Assembly (NCBI GenBank): GCA_016793775.1
Contig: JAEULK010000030.1
Location: 1-64,000 of the forward strand
Length of the DNA stretch: 64,000 bases
Source: Sphingopyxis sp.
GTDB taxonomy: Bacteria > Pseudomonadota > Alphaproteobacteria > Sphingomonadales > Sphingomonadaceae
Direction: 5' to 3'
This document shows, piece after piece, positions 34,413-43,094 of this stretch; within the stretch, counting starts at the first letter, position 1, and the number at the start of each line of letters is the position of its first letter. The translations under genes and the position numbers were made by a program. The notes under the pieces were generated by a model. The model did not search any database, was not told the DNA's origin, and worked only from the letters and a program-made list of their open reading frames with translations.

Positions 34413-35390
34413 CTATGGAATCAACACCGTCGATCCGGTCGTACGCCCGGCCTGCAAGTCGGCATGCGCCCGCGCAACATCCTGCAAGCCATAGCTTTGT
34501 CCGACATTGATCTTCACCGCGCCGCTTTCGATCATCTCGAACACCCGTGCCGCGCCGGCGGCACGTTCGCCGGGGTGGAGATAATAGTCGAACAGGGTCG
34601 GGCGCGTCACGAATTGCGAGCCGTTCTGCGCGAGCACGCCGAGGTTGATGCCGTTCACCGGCCCGCCGGCGTTCCCGTAACTTACGATCAGACCGCGCCG
34701 CGCGGTGGCCTTCAGCGAGACCTCCCACGTCGCCATGCCGATGCCGTCGAAGGTTACCGGCACGCCCTGGCCGTCGGTCAGGCTGCGCACATGCGCGGCG
34801 ACATCGTCGCTCTTGTAGAGCAGCACATGGTCGGCGCCCGCCGCGTGCGCGGCCTCCGCCTTGGCTTCGGTGCTGACGGTGCCGATCACCGTCGCGCCGA
34901 TCGCCTTCAGCCATTGCACGAGGATCAGCCCGACCCCGCCCGCGGCGGCGTGCACGAGTACGGGCCAGCCCGCCTCGACCTTCGCGCAGCGCTCGACGAG
35001 CATCTCGACGGTTGCCGCCTTGAGCAGCGCCGCCGCGGCGGTCTCGTCCTCGATCCCGGCTGGGAGCTTGAACAGCGACGATGCGGGCAGCAGGCGCGCG
35101 CTGGCATAGGCGCCCATGGCGGGGCCGAAGGTCGCGGCGCGGTCGCCGGGCTGGAAGCCGTGCACGCCGTCGCCGACCGCGATCACCTCGCCCGCCGATT
35201 CGACGCCGAGGCCGGTGGGCAGCGGGATCCGGTAGGTCCCGTCGCGGTGATAGATGTCGAGATAGTTGAGCCCGATCGCGGTCTGGCGCAGCAGTATCTC
35301 GCCGGGACCGGGCGCCCCGAGCGTGACCTCGCGCCAGTCGATGACCTCGGGCCCGCCCTGGGTTTCGATGAAGGCCTGGACTGCTTGCAT
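34413..35390 (-). CDS. NADPH:quinone oxidoreductase, zeta-crystallin-like
   Basis: A 325-aa medium-chain dehydrogenase without zinc ligands. IGLNYLDIYHRDGTYRIPLPTGLGVESAGEVIAVG is the quinone-reductase signature, HAAAGGVGLILVQWLKAIGATVIGTVS is the NADPH-binding Rossmann segment, and YGNAGGPV and FDYYLHPGER match the QOR group. It reduces quinones with NADPH and protects against electrophiles. ATG 35390 has AGGAGAG upstream. Confidence 0.92.
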   Translation of the reverse strand: MQAVQAFIETQGGPEVIDWREVTLGAPGPGEILLRQTAIGLNYLDIYHRDGTYRIPLPTGLGVESAGEVIAVGDGVHGFQPGDRAATFGPAMGAYASARLLPASSLFKLPAGIEDETAAAALLKAATVEMLVERCAKVEAGWPVLVHAAAGGVGLILVQWLKAIGATVIGTVSTEAKAEAAHAAGADHVLLYKSDDVAAHVRSLTDGQGVPVTFDGIGMATWEVSLKATARRGLIVSYGNAGGPVNGINLGVLAQNGSQFVTRPTLFDYYLHPGERAAGAARVFEMIESGAVKINVGQSYGLQDVARAHADLQAGRTTGSTVLIP

Positions 35391-35464
35391 CACGCGCTCT
35401 CCTGCTGTCCGCCCGATTTGGTGGATCGGCAGGGTGGGCGCAAGGGTTCCGCGCCAATATGCCT

Positions 35465-35549
35465 CGTCATTGCGAGCGAAGCGAAGCAATCCAGGGCGGG
35501 TTACGCCGCTCTGGATTGCCGCGTCGCCCTCGGCTCCCTAGCAACGACG
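35465..35549. repeat. CGTCATTGCGAGCGAAGC-type extragenic palindrome
   Basis: Contains GCGAAGCAATCCAG and its inverse CTGGATTGC with degenerate outer arms ending in GCAACGACG. It lies between the quinone oxidoreductase start and the helicase stop. Confidence 0.7.
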
Positions 35550-35553
35550 GAAT

Positions 35554-37404
35554 TCAATATTTCCCGGTCTTGCGCGGGCCGCGCTGGCCATAGGGCTTGG
35601 GCTTGTAGCGTTCGGTGGGGGCGCCCGGCGTGCCGGGTCCACGCGGTCCGCGCGGACCCGGACGGTCGCGGTCGCCGCCCGGCGCACGGCCCAGCGTGGC
35701 GCGCGGCGCATGGTCGCGGGGCGGGCGGTCGCCCGACCCCTTTTCGCGGCGCGGCGGATAGGTCGGGCCGTCGGGCGCGGGGGTGATCGCGACGCCGCTG
35801 TCGTCCTCGCCGTCCTCGTTGGCGCTGCGCACCACGGCTTCGGCGAAGCGGTCGGCGATCGCGCGCGGGATGTTGAACATCGTCTCGCTCGGACCGATGC
35901 GGATCGCGCCGATCTCCTGCTTGGTCACATGGCCGCGGCGGCAGAGCAGGGGCAGGATCCAGCGCGGGTCGGCGTTCTGGCGGCGGCCGATGTTGAGTTT
36001 GAACCAGACGCTGTCGTCGAAGCCTTCGCGGCGCTCGCCGCGCTCGGGACGCTCGAACCGTTCGCCGCGTTCGGGACGCTCGCCGCGCGGACGCGCGCTG
36101 TTGTCGATCAGATCCTCGGGCGCGGGCATCAGGGCGCGGTGCGCGCGGACGAGCGACGCGGCGATATCCTCGGCGCTGCGCTCGGCCATCAGCCGCTGCG
36201 CCAGTTCGATATCCTCGGATTCATGCTCGACGGGGGCGAGCAATTTCTCGATCAGCCGTTCCTGATCCTTCAGGCGGACATCGGCGGCGGTCGGCGCGTC
36301 CATCCATTCGGCGTTGATCCGCGCGCCGCGCAGCATGCCGTCGACGCGGCGGCGGCGCGGATAGGGGACGATGATGACCGCGGTGCCCTTCTTGCCCGCG
36401 CGGCCGGTGCGGCCCGAGCGGTGCTGGAGCGTTTCGGCATCGCGCGGGATCTCGACATGGATCACCAGGGACAGGCTGGGCAGGTCGATGCCGCGCGCGG
36501 CGACGTCGGTCGCGACGCACACCTTGGCGCGGCGGTCGCGCAGCGCCTGCAGCGCGGCGTTGCGCTCGTTCTGGCTATGCTCGCCCGACAAAGCGACGGC
36601 GGCGAAGCCGCGGTCGGTCAGGCTGGCATGGAGGCGGCGGACATTGTCGCGCGTCGCGCAGAACAGCATCGCGGTCTCGGCATCGTGCAGGCGCAGCAGA
36701 TTGATGACCGCGCCCTCGATATCGGCGGGGGCTACGGTCACCGCCTGATAGCTGATGTCGCCATGGCCGCGATCCTCACCGACGGTCGAGATGCGCAGCG
36801 CGTCGCGCTGGTAGCGCTTCGCCATGTTCGCGATCGGCTTGGGGATGGTCGCCGAGAACATCAAAGTGCGGCGCGTCTCGGGCGTCGCGTCGAGTATCTC
36901 CTCGAGGTCTTCGCGAAAGCCCATGTCGAGCATCTCGTCGGCCTCGTCGAGCACCGCGACGCGCAGCGCGGCAAGGTCGAGCGCGCCGCGTTCGAGATGA
37001 TCGCGCAGGCGCCCGGGGGTGCCGACGACGATCTGTACGCCCTGGTTGAGCGCGCGGCGCTCCTTGCTGGCGTCCATGCCGCCGACGCAGGTCGCGATGC
37101 GCGCGCCGGCCTTGGCATAGAGCCAGCCGAGTTCGCGGCTGACCTGCATCGCCAGCTCGCGCGTCGGCGCGATGATCAGCGCCAGCGGCGAGGTCGCGAA
37201 GGGCAGACGCCCGTCCTCGATCAGCTGCTCGGCCATCGCAAGGCCGAAGGCGACGGTCTTGCCCGATCCGGTCTGGGCGGAGACGAGCAGGTCGCGGCCG
37301 ATCGCTTCGGGTTCGACGACATGGGTCTGGACGGGGGTGAGATTTTCGTAACCGCGCGCGGTCAGGGCGTCCGCAAGGACGGGAGACATTGTTTCGAAAG
37401 CCAT
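35554..37404 (-). CDS. DEAD-box ATP-dependent RNA helicase (CsdA/DeaD-like)
   Basis: A 616-aa RNA helicase for ribosome assembly or mRNA decay. Motifs in order: Q motif LTPVQTHVV, Walker A AQTGSGKT, PTRELA, GTPGR, DEAD, SAT, then the second RecA domain with ARGIDLPSLSLVIH and HRSGRTGRAG. A DbpA/CsdA-type RNA-binding domain follows (about residues 455-525; FKLNIGRRQNADPRWILPLL), and the tail is Arg/Gly/Pro-rich and disordered. A 128-bp leader precedes the ATG, longer than usual, in keeping with a cold-regulated helicase message. Confidence 0.93.
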   Translation of the reverse strand: MAFETMSPVLADALTARGYENLTPVQTHVVEPEAIGRDLLVSAQTGSGKTVAFGLAMAEQLIEDGRLPFATSPLALIIAPTRELAMQVSRELGWLYAKAGARIATCVGGMDASKERRALNQGVQIVVGTPGRLRDHLERGALDLAALRVAVLDEADEMLDMGFREDLEEILDATPETRRTLMFSATIPKPIANMAKRYQRDALRISTVGEDRGHGDISYQAVTVAPADIEGAVINLLRLHDAETAMLFCATRDNVRRLHASLTDRGFAAVALSGEHSQNERNAALQALRDRRAKVCVATDVAARGIDLPSLSLVIHVEIPRDAETLQHRSGRTGRAGKKGTAVIIVPYPRRRRVDGMLRGARINAEWMDAPTAADVRLKDQERLIEKLLAPVEHESEDIELAQRLMAERSAEDIAASLVRAHRALMPAPEDLIDNSARPRGERPERGERFERPERGERREGFDDSVWFKLNIGRRQNADPRWILPLLCRRGHVTKQEIGAIRIGPSETMFNIPRAIADRFAEAVVRSANEDGEDDSGVAITPAPDGPTYPPRREKGSGDRPPRDHAPRATLGRAPGGDRDRPGPRGPRGPGTPGAPTERYKPKPYGQRGPRKTGKY

Positions 37405-37532
37405 TATTGTTCTTCTTATCCTGTGCGGCGTTATGCCGTTTTCTTGGGTATCCTCGCCGCCATCAGGCAATTGATGCAAAGCGACCGGACCATCGCCCAG
37501 CCAGCATCCCGAGGAATATTCTTGGTTTTTTC

Positions 37533-38711
37533 CTAAAGCGCCTGTCCGGCAGCGTGTCCGCTGGCCCAGGCCCATTGAAAATTATAGCCGCCCAGCCACC
37601 CGGTGACGTCAACGGCTTCGCCGATCGCATAGAGGTTTTGGACGCTTTTGGCCATCATTGTTTGCGAGGACAGCCCGGCGGTCGCGATTCCGCCGATCGT
37701 CACCTCGGCTTTCGCGAAACCCTCGGTGCCATTGGGGCGGAAGGTCCAGCGGGCGAGGCGTGCCTCGGCATCGGCCAGTTTGCGGTCGGTCAAGGCGCCG
37801 AGTTCGCCCGGCACCGCGAGCCGGTCGGCCAGCGTTTCGCCGAGCCGGTCGGGCAAGTGCGCCCCCAGCGCGGCGCGCACGGTCGCACGTGGGCGGCTGC
37901 GTTTCGCCTCGGTCAGCCAGCCTTGCGGCGCGTCGGGGAGGAAGTCGATCGTCACCGGCTCGCCGTGCCGCCAGTAACTGCTGATCTGCAGGATCGCGGG
38001 GCCGGAGAGGCCCTTGTGGGTGAACAGCGCCGCCTCGCGGAACGCCGCCTTGCCCGCGCGCGCTTCGACCGGCGCGGCGATGCCCGACAATTCGCGGAAC
38101 AGCACATCGTCGCCGCCGAGGGTGAGCGGGACGAGCGCGGGGCGCGGCTCGACGACCTTCATCCCGAACTGGCGCGCGAGGTCATAGGCGAAGCCGGTCG
38201 CGCCCATCTTGGGGATCGAGGGGCCGCCGGTCGCGATGACGAGCGCGGGGGCGGCGAAGCGGAAGTTGTCGAAAGTGCCGCGGAACGTACCGTCGGTATG
38301 CTCGACCTGTCTTACAGGTTGGCCGCAACGGATGTCGACGCCGCCCTTTTCGCATTCGGCGAGCAGCATCGCGACGATCTGTTTCGCCGAGCCGTCGCAG
38401 AACAATTGCCCCAAGGTTTTTTCATGGAAAGCAATGCCATAGGACTGGACCAGCGCGATGAAGTCGGTGGGAGTGTAGCGCGCGAGCGCCGATTTGGCGA
38501 AATGGGGGTTCGCCGAGATATAAGCTTCGGGTCGGGTGTGGATGTTGGTGAAGTTACACCGGCCGCCCCCCGAGATGAGGATTTTCTTGCCCACCTGGTC
38601 GGCGTGATCGAGCAACAGCACGCGCCGCCCGCGCTGCCCCGCGACCGCAGCGCACATCAGCCCGGCCGCGCCGGCACCCAGCACGATGGCATCATAATCG
38701 GCGGCGGACAT
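37533..38711 (-). CDS. BaiN/HI0933-type NAD(P)/FAD-dependent oxidoreductase
   Basis: A 392-aa flavoprotein. [47 protein letters not shown] is the dinucleotide-binding N terminus and family fingerprint; [25 protein letters not shown] and [46 protein letters not shown] complete it. Physiological substrate unknown in most relatives. The start lies six bases from the stop of the small SANT-like gene, in an operon with the GreA-family factor. Confidence 0.9.
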   Translation of the reverse strand: MSAADYDAIVLGAGAAGLMCAAVAGQRGRRVLLLDHADQVGKKILISGGGRCNFTNIHTRPEAYISANPHFAKSALARYTPTDFIALVQSYGIAFHEKTLGQLFCDGSAKQIVAMLLAECEKGGVDIRCGQPVRQVEHTDGTFRGTFDNFRFAAPALVIATGGPSIPKMGATGFAYDLARQFGMKVVEPRPALVPLTLGGDDVLFRELSGIAAPVEARAGKAAFREAALFTHKGLSGPAILQISSYWRHGEPVTIDFLPDAPQGWLTEAKRSRPRATVRAALGAHLPDRLGETLADRLAVPGELGALTDRKLADAEARLARWTFRPNGTEGFAKAEVTIGGIATAGLSSQTMMAKSVQNLYAIGEAVDVTGWLGGYNFQWAWASGHAAGQAL

Positions 38712-38717
38712 GGCGGA

Positions 38718-38897
38718 TCAGTGCAGCTTCGCAATCGCCAGGCCATCGGCCTTGGCGCGGACCTTCACCGATTCCTCGCTGCGCGTCAGCGCCTTGGCGA
38801 TCGCCTTCAGCGCCATGCCCTTCTTGGCGAGCGTGTGCAGCTTATCGATCTCGGCCGCTGTCCACGGCTGTTTGTGGCGTTCGAACTTGTCCTTCAT
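38718..38897 (-). CDS. 59-aa Myb/SANT-like helix-turn-helix protein
   Basis: A short basic protein beginning [20 protein letters not shown] and continuing [33 protein letters not shown]. The W-T-x-x-E-I-x-x-L start and the K-A-I-A-K-A-L-x-R-S-E-x-S-V-K helix pattern look like a SANT/Myb or GcrA-like helix-turn-helix, so DNA or protein binding is plausible. ATG overlaps the GreA-family stop (ATGA), and BaiN follows after six bases, so all three are co-translated. Confidence 0.75.
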   Translation of the reverse strand: MKDKFERHKQPWTAAEIDKLHTLAKKGMALKAIAKALTRSEESVKVRAKADGLAIAKLH

Positions 38898-39370
38898 GCC
38901 TGCGTCTCCGGATCGGTCGCGGCGGCGAGGATTTCTATCGCATCCTCGCTGCCCTGATAGTCGAGCGTCTCGCCGACTTCGGCGCCCATCATCGCGCGGG
39001 CGAGCGGCGCGGAAAAGGCGATGCTGCCTTGCGCCGGGTCGGCCTCGTCATGCCCGACGATCGTGAGGGTTCGTTCCGCGCCGTTCAGCGTGAAGGTCAC
39101 CCGGCTGCCGATGCCGACCACATCGGCGTCGGGCGCGGCCTGCACCTCGGCGGTCGACTGGCGCGTGTGGACATAGCGCTGGCGCTTGAGCAATTTCTTG
39201 CGCGCCTCCTCGTCGGCGGCGTTCGCAATCGCATCCGCGAGCCGCGCCGCCTCGTCGCCGAGCAGCCGCAATCCGCGCGGGGTGACCAGGTTCGGACCGT
39301 TGGGGATCGGCCATTCGAACGCGGGTTCCATATGCTCGTCGTCGCTTTCGCGGCGAAACGCTACGCTCAT
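38894..39370 (-). CDS. GreA/GreB-family transcription elongation factor
   Basis: A 158-aa protein with a helical N-terminal half ([43 protein letters not shown]) and a C-terminal FKBP-like half ([52 protein letters not shown]). Gre factors rescue backtracked RNA polymerase. The N-terminal coiled coil is short and the acidic tip is not obvious, so it could be a Gre-like regulator instead. ATG 39370 is chosen over a GTG two codons earlier because GAGAG lies nearby. Confidence 0.83.
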   Translation of the reverse strand: MSVAFRRESDDEHMEPAFEWPIPNGPNLVTPRGLRLLGDEAARLADAIANAADEEARKKLLKRQRYVHTRQSTAEVQAAPDADVVGIGSRVTFTLNGAERTLTIVGHDEADPAQGSIAFSAPLARAMMGAEVGETLDYQGSEDAIEILAAATDPETQA

Positions 39371-39452
39371 CGTCACTCTCTCGGATCAAGGGGGAATACC
39401 GTCTCTGGCCCAGGAAGGTGGCGACAAGATGGCGCGAAATTTCGACCCTCGC

Positions 39453-39478
39453 GTAACCCCGCGGCGCGCCCCCGCGAA
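39453..39478 (+). promoter_or_regulatory. Predicted SigF-type ECF promoter of the bufferin operon
   Basis: GTAACC, 16 bases, CGAA: exactly the spacing and sequence of promoters recognised by the Caulobacter ECF factor SigF. It ends 51 bases before bufA, leaving a short leader with AAAAGGGAGC as ribosome-binding site. Since the operon encodes a SigF-like factor and its NrsF anti-sigma, an autoregulatory loop is expected. Confidence 0.72.
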
Positions 39479-39529
39479 CAGCAGCACGATGCCATCCCCC
39501 GCATCGTCCATTTAAAAGGGAGCAACCCC

Positions 39530-39826
39530 ATGTCGAATAGCCTCAAACTCTCGCTGGCCGCCTCGGCCGTCCTCGCCATGGCCGCCGGCGCCATCGCCGT
39601 CCCCGCCGCGTCGGCCGCCGAAGGCAAGACCGAAAAATGCTATGGCATCGCACTGAAGGGCAAGAACGACTGCGCCGCGGGTCCGGGCACCAGCTGCGCC
39701 GGCACCTCGACGGTCAATTATCAGGGCAATGCCTGGAAACACGTCAAGCCCGGCACCTGCGTCAAGCTGGGCGGCACGCTGAGCGCGCATCAGGGCAATG
39801 CCAAGCCGGTCGCCAAGAAGGGCTGA
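39530..39826 (+). CDS. bufA: Bufferin precursor (DUF2282), copper-binding RiPP
   Basis: A 98-aa secreted precursor: signal peptide [20 protein letters not shown] plus AIAVPAASA, then a core with four cysteines (37, 48, 56, 77) in [24 protein letters not shown] and [10 protein letters not shown]. This is the DUF2282 family, shown in Caulobacter to be post-translationally modified at cysteines by a DUF692 enzyme and to bind copper, protecting cells. The two maturation genes follow directly. It heads an operon of six genes behind a SigF-type promoter. Confidence 0.88.
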   Translation: MSNSLKLSLAASAVLAMAAGAIAVPAASAAEGKTEKCYGIALKGKNDCAAGPGTSCAGTSTVNYQGNAWKHVKPGTCVKLGGTLSAHQGNAKPVAKKG

Positions 39827-39836
39827 TCGCAAAGCC

Positions 39837-40706
39837 ATGACACCTCCCCGCCCGCTCCGTGACTTGCCGCGATGCGCCGGCTTCGGGCTCAAGCCCGAAC
39901 ACCATGCCGACGTGCTGGCGGCGGCGGAGCGGTCGACCCTGCCCGCCTGGGCCGAAATACACCCCCAAAATTATTTCGGCGCAGGCGGGCCTCCGCATCG
40001 CTGGCTGGCCGCGATCGCGGCGCATCTGCCGCTGAGTTTCCACTCGGTCGGGCTGTCGCTCGGTTCGGCGGCCGGGGTCGATGAGGCGGAACTCGAAGCG
40101 CTCGCCGCGCTGTGCGACCGCTATCGCCCCGCGATGGTTTCCGACCATCTGAGCTGGAGCAACGGCGGCGACGAGAAATTTCCCGACCTCTTGCCCATCC
40201 CCTATAGCCATGCCGCGCTCGACCATTTCGTGGCGCAGGTGGTCCGGGTGCAGAACCGGCTGGGGCGCCCGATCCTGATCGAAAATCCGTCGCGCTATGT
40301 CGCTTTTGCCGGTGATGCCTGGTCCGAGGTCGATTTCCTCCACGAACTTTGCCGCCGCAGTGGCTGCGGGCTGATCCTCGACATCAACAATGTCGAGGTG
40401 TCGGCGCATAATCTCGGGCTCGATGCCGATGCCTGGCTTGCCGCCTTCGACCCCGCGCTGGTCGGCGAAATCCATGTCGCGGGCCATGCGGTCAAGGACG
40501 ACGGACTGGGCGGGACGATCGCGATCGACGACCATGGTTCGGCGGTGCGCGCCAGCTGCTGGGACCGGCTCGCCACCTTCCTGCGCCGCGCCGGGCCGAA
40601 ACCGGTGCTCGTCGAATGGGACAGCGATATTCCCGATTTCGCGACGCTGATGGCCGAGGTCGCGACCGCCGACGCGCTGCTGCAGGCCGAACCCGGCGAT
40701 GCTTGA
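39837..40706 (+). CDS. bufB: MNIO-family (DUF692) multinuclear iron oxidase for bufferin maturation
   Basis: A 289-aa TIM-barrel enzyme that modifies cysteines of the precursor peptide with a multi-iron centre. Metal-binding and fold motifs: GFGLKPEHHADVL, WAEIHPQNYF, SFHSVGLSLGS, VSDHLSWS, ILIENPSRYV, LILDINNVEVSAHN, VGEIHVAGHA and VLVEWDSDIP, which provide the expected His, Asp and Glu ligands. ATG 39837 starts ten bases after bufA; the stop overlaps bufC by eight bases. Confidence 0.9.
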   Translation: MTPPRPLRDLPRCAGFGLKPEHHADVLAAAERSTLPAWAEIHPQNYFGAGGPPHRWLAAIAAHLPLSFHSVGLSLGSAAGVDEAELEALAALCDRYRPAMVSDHLSWSNGGDEKFPDLLPIPYSHAALDHFVAQVVRVQNRLGRPILIENPSRYVAFAGDAWSEVDFLHELCRRSGCGLILDINNVEVSAHNLGLDADAWLAAFDPALVGEIHVAGHAVKDDGLGGTIAIDDHGSAVRASCWDRLATFLRRAGPKPVLVEWDSDIPDFATLMAEVATADALLQAEPGDA

Positions 40707-41412
40707 GCGGGATCAGGCGGCGATCGTCGCGACGCTCCTCGAAGGGCCGGCGCGCCTGCCGACCGATTTATTCGCCGGCGCATGGCGGCAGGTGCTGCGC
40801 GCGATGACGGTCCACGCCAACACCATTTCGCACGCGCGGCTGGTCGCGCTCGAAGACACCTTCCCGCGCACTCGCGCGTATCTGGGCAACGCCGAATTCA
40901 ACCGCCTGTCGCGCGATTTCCTCGACCGTGGCGGCGCCAGGGGCCGCGCCCATGCGCAGATCGGTGCGGGCTTCCCCGATTTCCTGGCACACGAAGCCGG
41001 CGTCATCGCGACCGACCTCGCGCGTATCGAATGGGCCTGGCTCGCCGCCTATCATGCTGCCGACGCGCCCGCACTGACGCTTGCCGATGTCGCGGGGCAG
41101 GGCGAGGCGAGCCTGCTCGCGCTGCCGGTGCGGCTACACCCTGCGGCGATGATGCTGATGCTGGCCAGCGACGCCGCGCCGATCCTCGATCCCGCGTTGC
41201 CCGCCGGGACCGCCGCGCTGCTCCTCACCCGGCCCGAGGCCGAGGTGCGACTGCTTCCGGCTACCCCCGCGACGCTCGCGCTGCTCGATGCCGCCCGAAA
41301 AATCATCCCCCTCGGTAACCTGATCGAACGCCTCGCCGAACAGCAGGACGGAGGCGGGGCTGCCGTCGTGCCGCTGATCGCGGCGGGCGCGTTCGAGAGG
41401 GTCCGACGATGA
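40699..41412 (+). CDS. bufC: DUF2063 partner protein of the MNIO enzyme
   Basis: A 237-aa protein of the DUF2063 family. The N-terminal helical DNA-binding-like domain (LERDQAAIVATLLEGPARLPTDLF to NAEFNRLSRDFLDRG) acts in known systems as recognition and docking partner that hands the leader and precursor peptide to the DUF692 enzyme. The C-terminal half (RLHPAAMMLMLASDAAPILD onward) is less conserved. Overlap with both neighbours (8 and 4 bases) supports a stoichiometric complex. Confidence 0.85.
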   Translation: MLERDQAAIVATLLEGPARLPTDLFAGAWRQVLRAMTVHANTISHARLVALEDTFPRTRAYLGNAEFNRLSRDFLDRGGARGRAHAQIGAGFPDFLAHEAGVIATDLARIEWAWLAAYHAADAPALTLADVAGQGEASLLALPVRLHPAAMMLMLASDAAPILDPALPAGTAALLLTRPEAEVRLLPATPATLALLDAARKIIPLGNLIERLAEQQDGGGAAVVPLIAAGAFERVRR

Positions 41413-41867
41413 CGAAGGCGATGCAATATTACGACCGCGCGGTGCAACTCGCCAGCGCGCGTCTTCCCGAAGGGCTGGTACTGCTGTTGCTGCGCGTCGC
41501 GCTGGCCGGCGTCTTCTGGCGCTCGGGCCGGACCAAGGTGGCCGAGGGCAGCTGGCTGCAAATCGACCCCGGCACCTACGAGCTGTTCAAGAGCGAATTT
41601 TCGGGCCTGCCGCTCGACCCGTCGATCGCCGTGCCGCTGACCACCTTCGCCGAACATTTCTTTCCGATGCTGCTCTTGCTAGGCTTGGCGACGCGCCTTT
41701 CGGCGGGCGCGTTGCTGGTGATGACGCTGGTGATCCAGATTTTCGTCTTTCCCGATGCCTGGTGGCCCGTGCACAGCCTGTGGGCGGCGATGGCGGCGGT
41801 GCTGATCGTGCGCGGCGGCGGCCTCTTTTCGCTCGACGCGCTGGCACTGAAATCGCGCCGCCGGTGA
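41409..41867 (+). CDS. DoxX-family membrane protein
   Basis: A 152-aa protein with four hydrophobic helices and the DoxX hallmark LLLLRVALAGVFWRSGRTKV near residue 25-45, then VPLTTFAEHFFPMLLLLGLATRLSAGALLVMTLVIQIFVFPDAWW. DoxX proteins are recurrent members of bufferin operons and may supply electrons or couple to respiratory quinone chemistry; the role here is inference. Start and stop both overlap adjacent genes (ATGA and GTGA). Confidence 0.87.
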   Translation: MTKAMQYYDRAVQLASARLPEGLVLLLLRVALAGVFWRSGRTKVAEGSWLQIDPGTYELFKSEFSGLPLDPSIAVPLTTFAEHFFPMLLLLGLATRLSAGALLVMTLVIQIFVFPDAWWPVHSLWAAMAAVLIVRGGGLFSLDALALKSRRR

Positions 41868-42385
41868 GTATCGACGAACCCTCGCTGGCACGGCTGATGG
41901 CGGCGGCGCAGCGCGGCGACCGCGCCGCGTACCGCGCGCTGCTGACCGATTGCCAGCGCTGGTTGTCGCGCTATTTCGCGCGCCGTATCGCGCCGCACCA
42001 GATCGACGACCTGGTGCAGGAAACATTGGTGTCGATGCACCGCAAGCTCGCGACCTGGGACAGCAGCCGCGCCTTCCTGCCCTGGCTCGCGGCGATCGCG
42101 CGCTATCGCTGGATCGACGCGCTGCGCCGCCGGCGCGACGCCGCCGAACTCCATGACGACGACGCCTTCGTCGATGCCGAGGACGAGGCGGTGCATGCGC
42201 GGCTCAGCCTCGATCGCATGCTGATGCACCTGCCCTCGGGGCAGGCGCAGGCGATCACTTTGGTCAAGATCGAAGGCGCCTCGATCGCGGAGGCCGCGCA
42301 AATTTGCGGCCAGAGCGAATCGCTGGTCAAGGTGAATATCCATCGCGGGCTGAAGAAGCTCGCGCTCCTGATTGAAAGTGAATGA
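41864..42385 (+). CDS. sigF: ECF sigma factor, SigF type
   Basis: A 173-aa sigma-70 family factor with regions 2 and 4 only. Region 2: LLTDCQRWLSRYFARRIAPHQIDDLVQETLVSMHRKLATWDSSRAFLPWLAAIARYRWIDALRRRR. Region 4: LMHLPSGQAQAITLVKIEGASIAEAAQICGQSESLVKVNIHRGLKKL. The DDLVQET start of region 2 and the pairing with an NrsF-type anti-sigma identify the SigF group that responds to copper and other metal or oxidative stress in Caulobacter. GTG at 41864 overlaps the DoxX stop. Confidence 0.88.
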   Translation: MSIDEPSLARLMAAAQRGDRAAYRALLTDCQRWLSRYFARRIAPHQIDDLVQETLVSMHRKLATWDSSRAFLPWLAAIARYRWIDALRRRRDAAELHDDDAFVDAEDEAVHARLSLDRMLMHLPSGQAQAITLVKIEGASIAEAAQICGQSESLVKVNIHRGLKKLALLIESE

Positions 42386-42386
42386 G

Positions 42387-43037
42387 ATGACGGACGCATC
42401 GATCGACGAACTGATCGAGGGCCTGACCGGCGACCTCCAGCCGTTGAAACCGCGCCGGATCGCGCGCGGCTCGCTGTGGGTCGCGGCGGGCTGGCTTGCG
42501 GGGGCGGCCGCCTTGCTTTGGGTCGCGGGCATGCGCCACGACCTTGCGGCGGGCATCATGATGCCGCCGCTGCCGATGCTCGCCTTCTGGACGATCGTCG
42601 CGCTCGGCGTCGCGGCGGCGTGGAGCGCGCTGCGCATGGGACTGCCCGGGGTCGGCCGCGATTACAGCGGCTGGTATTGGGCCGGGCTCGCCGCGCTCGC
42701 GCTGCCGCTCACCGCGCTCGTCATCGGGTTCGGCGACCATCGCGCCGCGATGGAGGCGGCACGGCCCGAGAACGGGCTGCGCTGCATGATCGAGGGCGCC
42801 ATGTCGGGGCTGGGCGTCGGCCTGGCCCTGTTCGCCTGGCTGAAGCGCGCCGCGCCGACCTCGCCCGCCCGCGCGGGCTGGGCGATCGGCATCGCCGCGG
42901 GCGCCGCGGGCGCGACGATCATCGCGCTCCATTGCGCGTCGAACGACATGATGCATATCGCGCTGTGGCACGGCCTCGCGGTTGCGCTGTCGGGCATCGC
43001 CGGACGCGTGCTGCTCGCGCCGCTGCTGCGCTGGTAG
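42387..43037 (+). CDS. nrsF: NrsF-type membrane anti-sigma factor (DUF1109)
   Basis: A 216-aa inner-membrane protein with six predicted helices and a cytoplasmic N-terminal segment (TDASIDELIEGLTGDLQPLKPRRIARG) that matches the DUF1109 start. It holds the SigF-like factor inactive until a signal reaches the membrane; two cysteines (NGLRCMIEG and IIALHCASND) lie near helix ends, where NrsF cysteines are needed for sensing. ATG 42387 is separated from the sigma stop by one base. Confidence 0.87.
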   Translation: MTDASIDELIEGLTGDLQPLKPRRIARGSLWVAAGWLAGAAALLWVAGMRHDLAAGIMMPPLPMLAFWTIVALGVAAAWSALRMGLPGVGRDYSGWYWAGLAALALPLTALVIGFGDHRAAMEAARPENGLRCMIEGAMSGLGVGLALFAWLKRAAPTSPARAGWAIGIAAGAAGATIIALHCASNDMMHIALWHGLAVALSGIAGRVLLAPLLRW

Positions 43038-43053
43038 CGTCTGGACAGCCAAT

Positions 43054-43085
43054 CCTTCGTGTGTTATCGAAATAACACACGAAGG
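43054..43085 (+). promoter_or_regulatory. Perfect 14-bp hairpin overlapping a ribosome-binding site
   Basis: CCTTCGTGTGTTAT, loop CGAA, ATAACACACGAAGG. The right arm covers most of GAAGGAG at 43081-43087, the ribosome-binding site for the GIN-domain gene at 43095. Folded RNA would hide the site; alternatively the DNA palindrome is an operator (GTGTTAT/ATAACAC). No T-run follows, so it is not a terminator. Confidence 0.6.
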
Positions 43086-43094
43086 AGATTTGCG

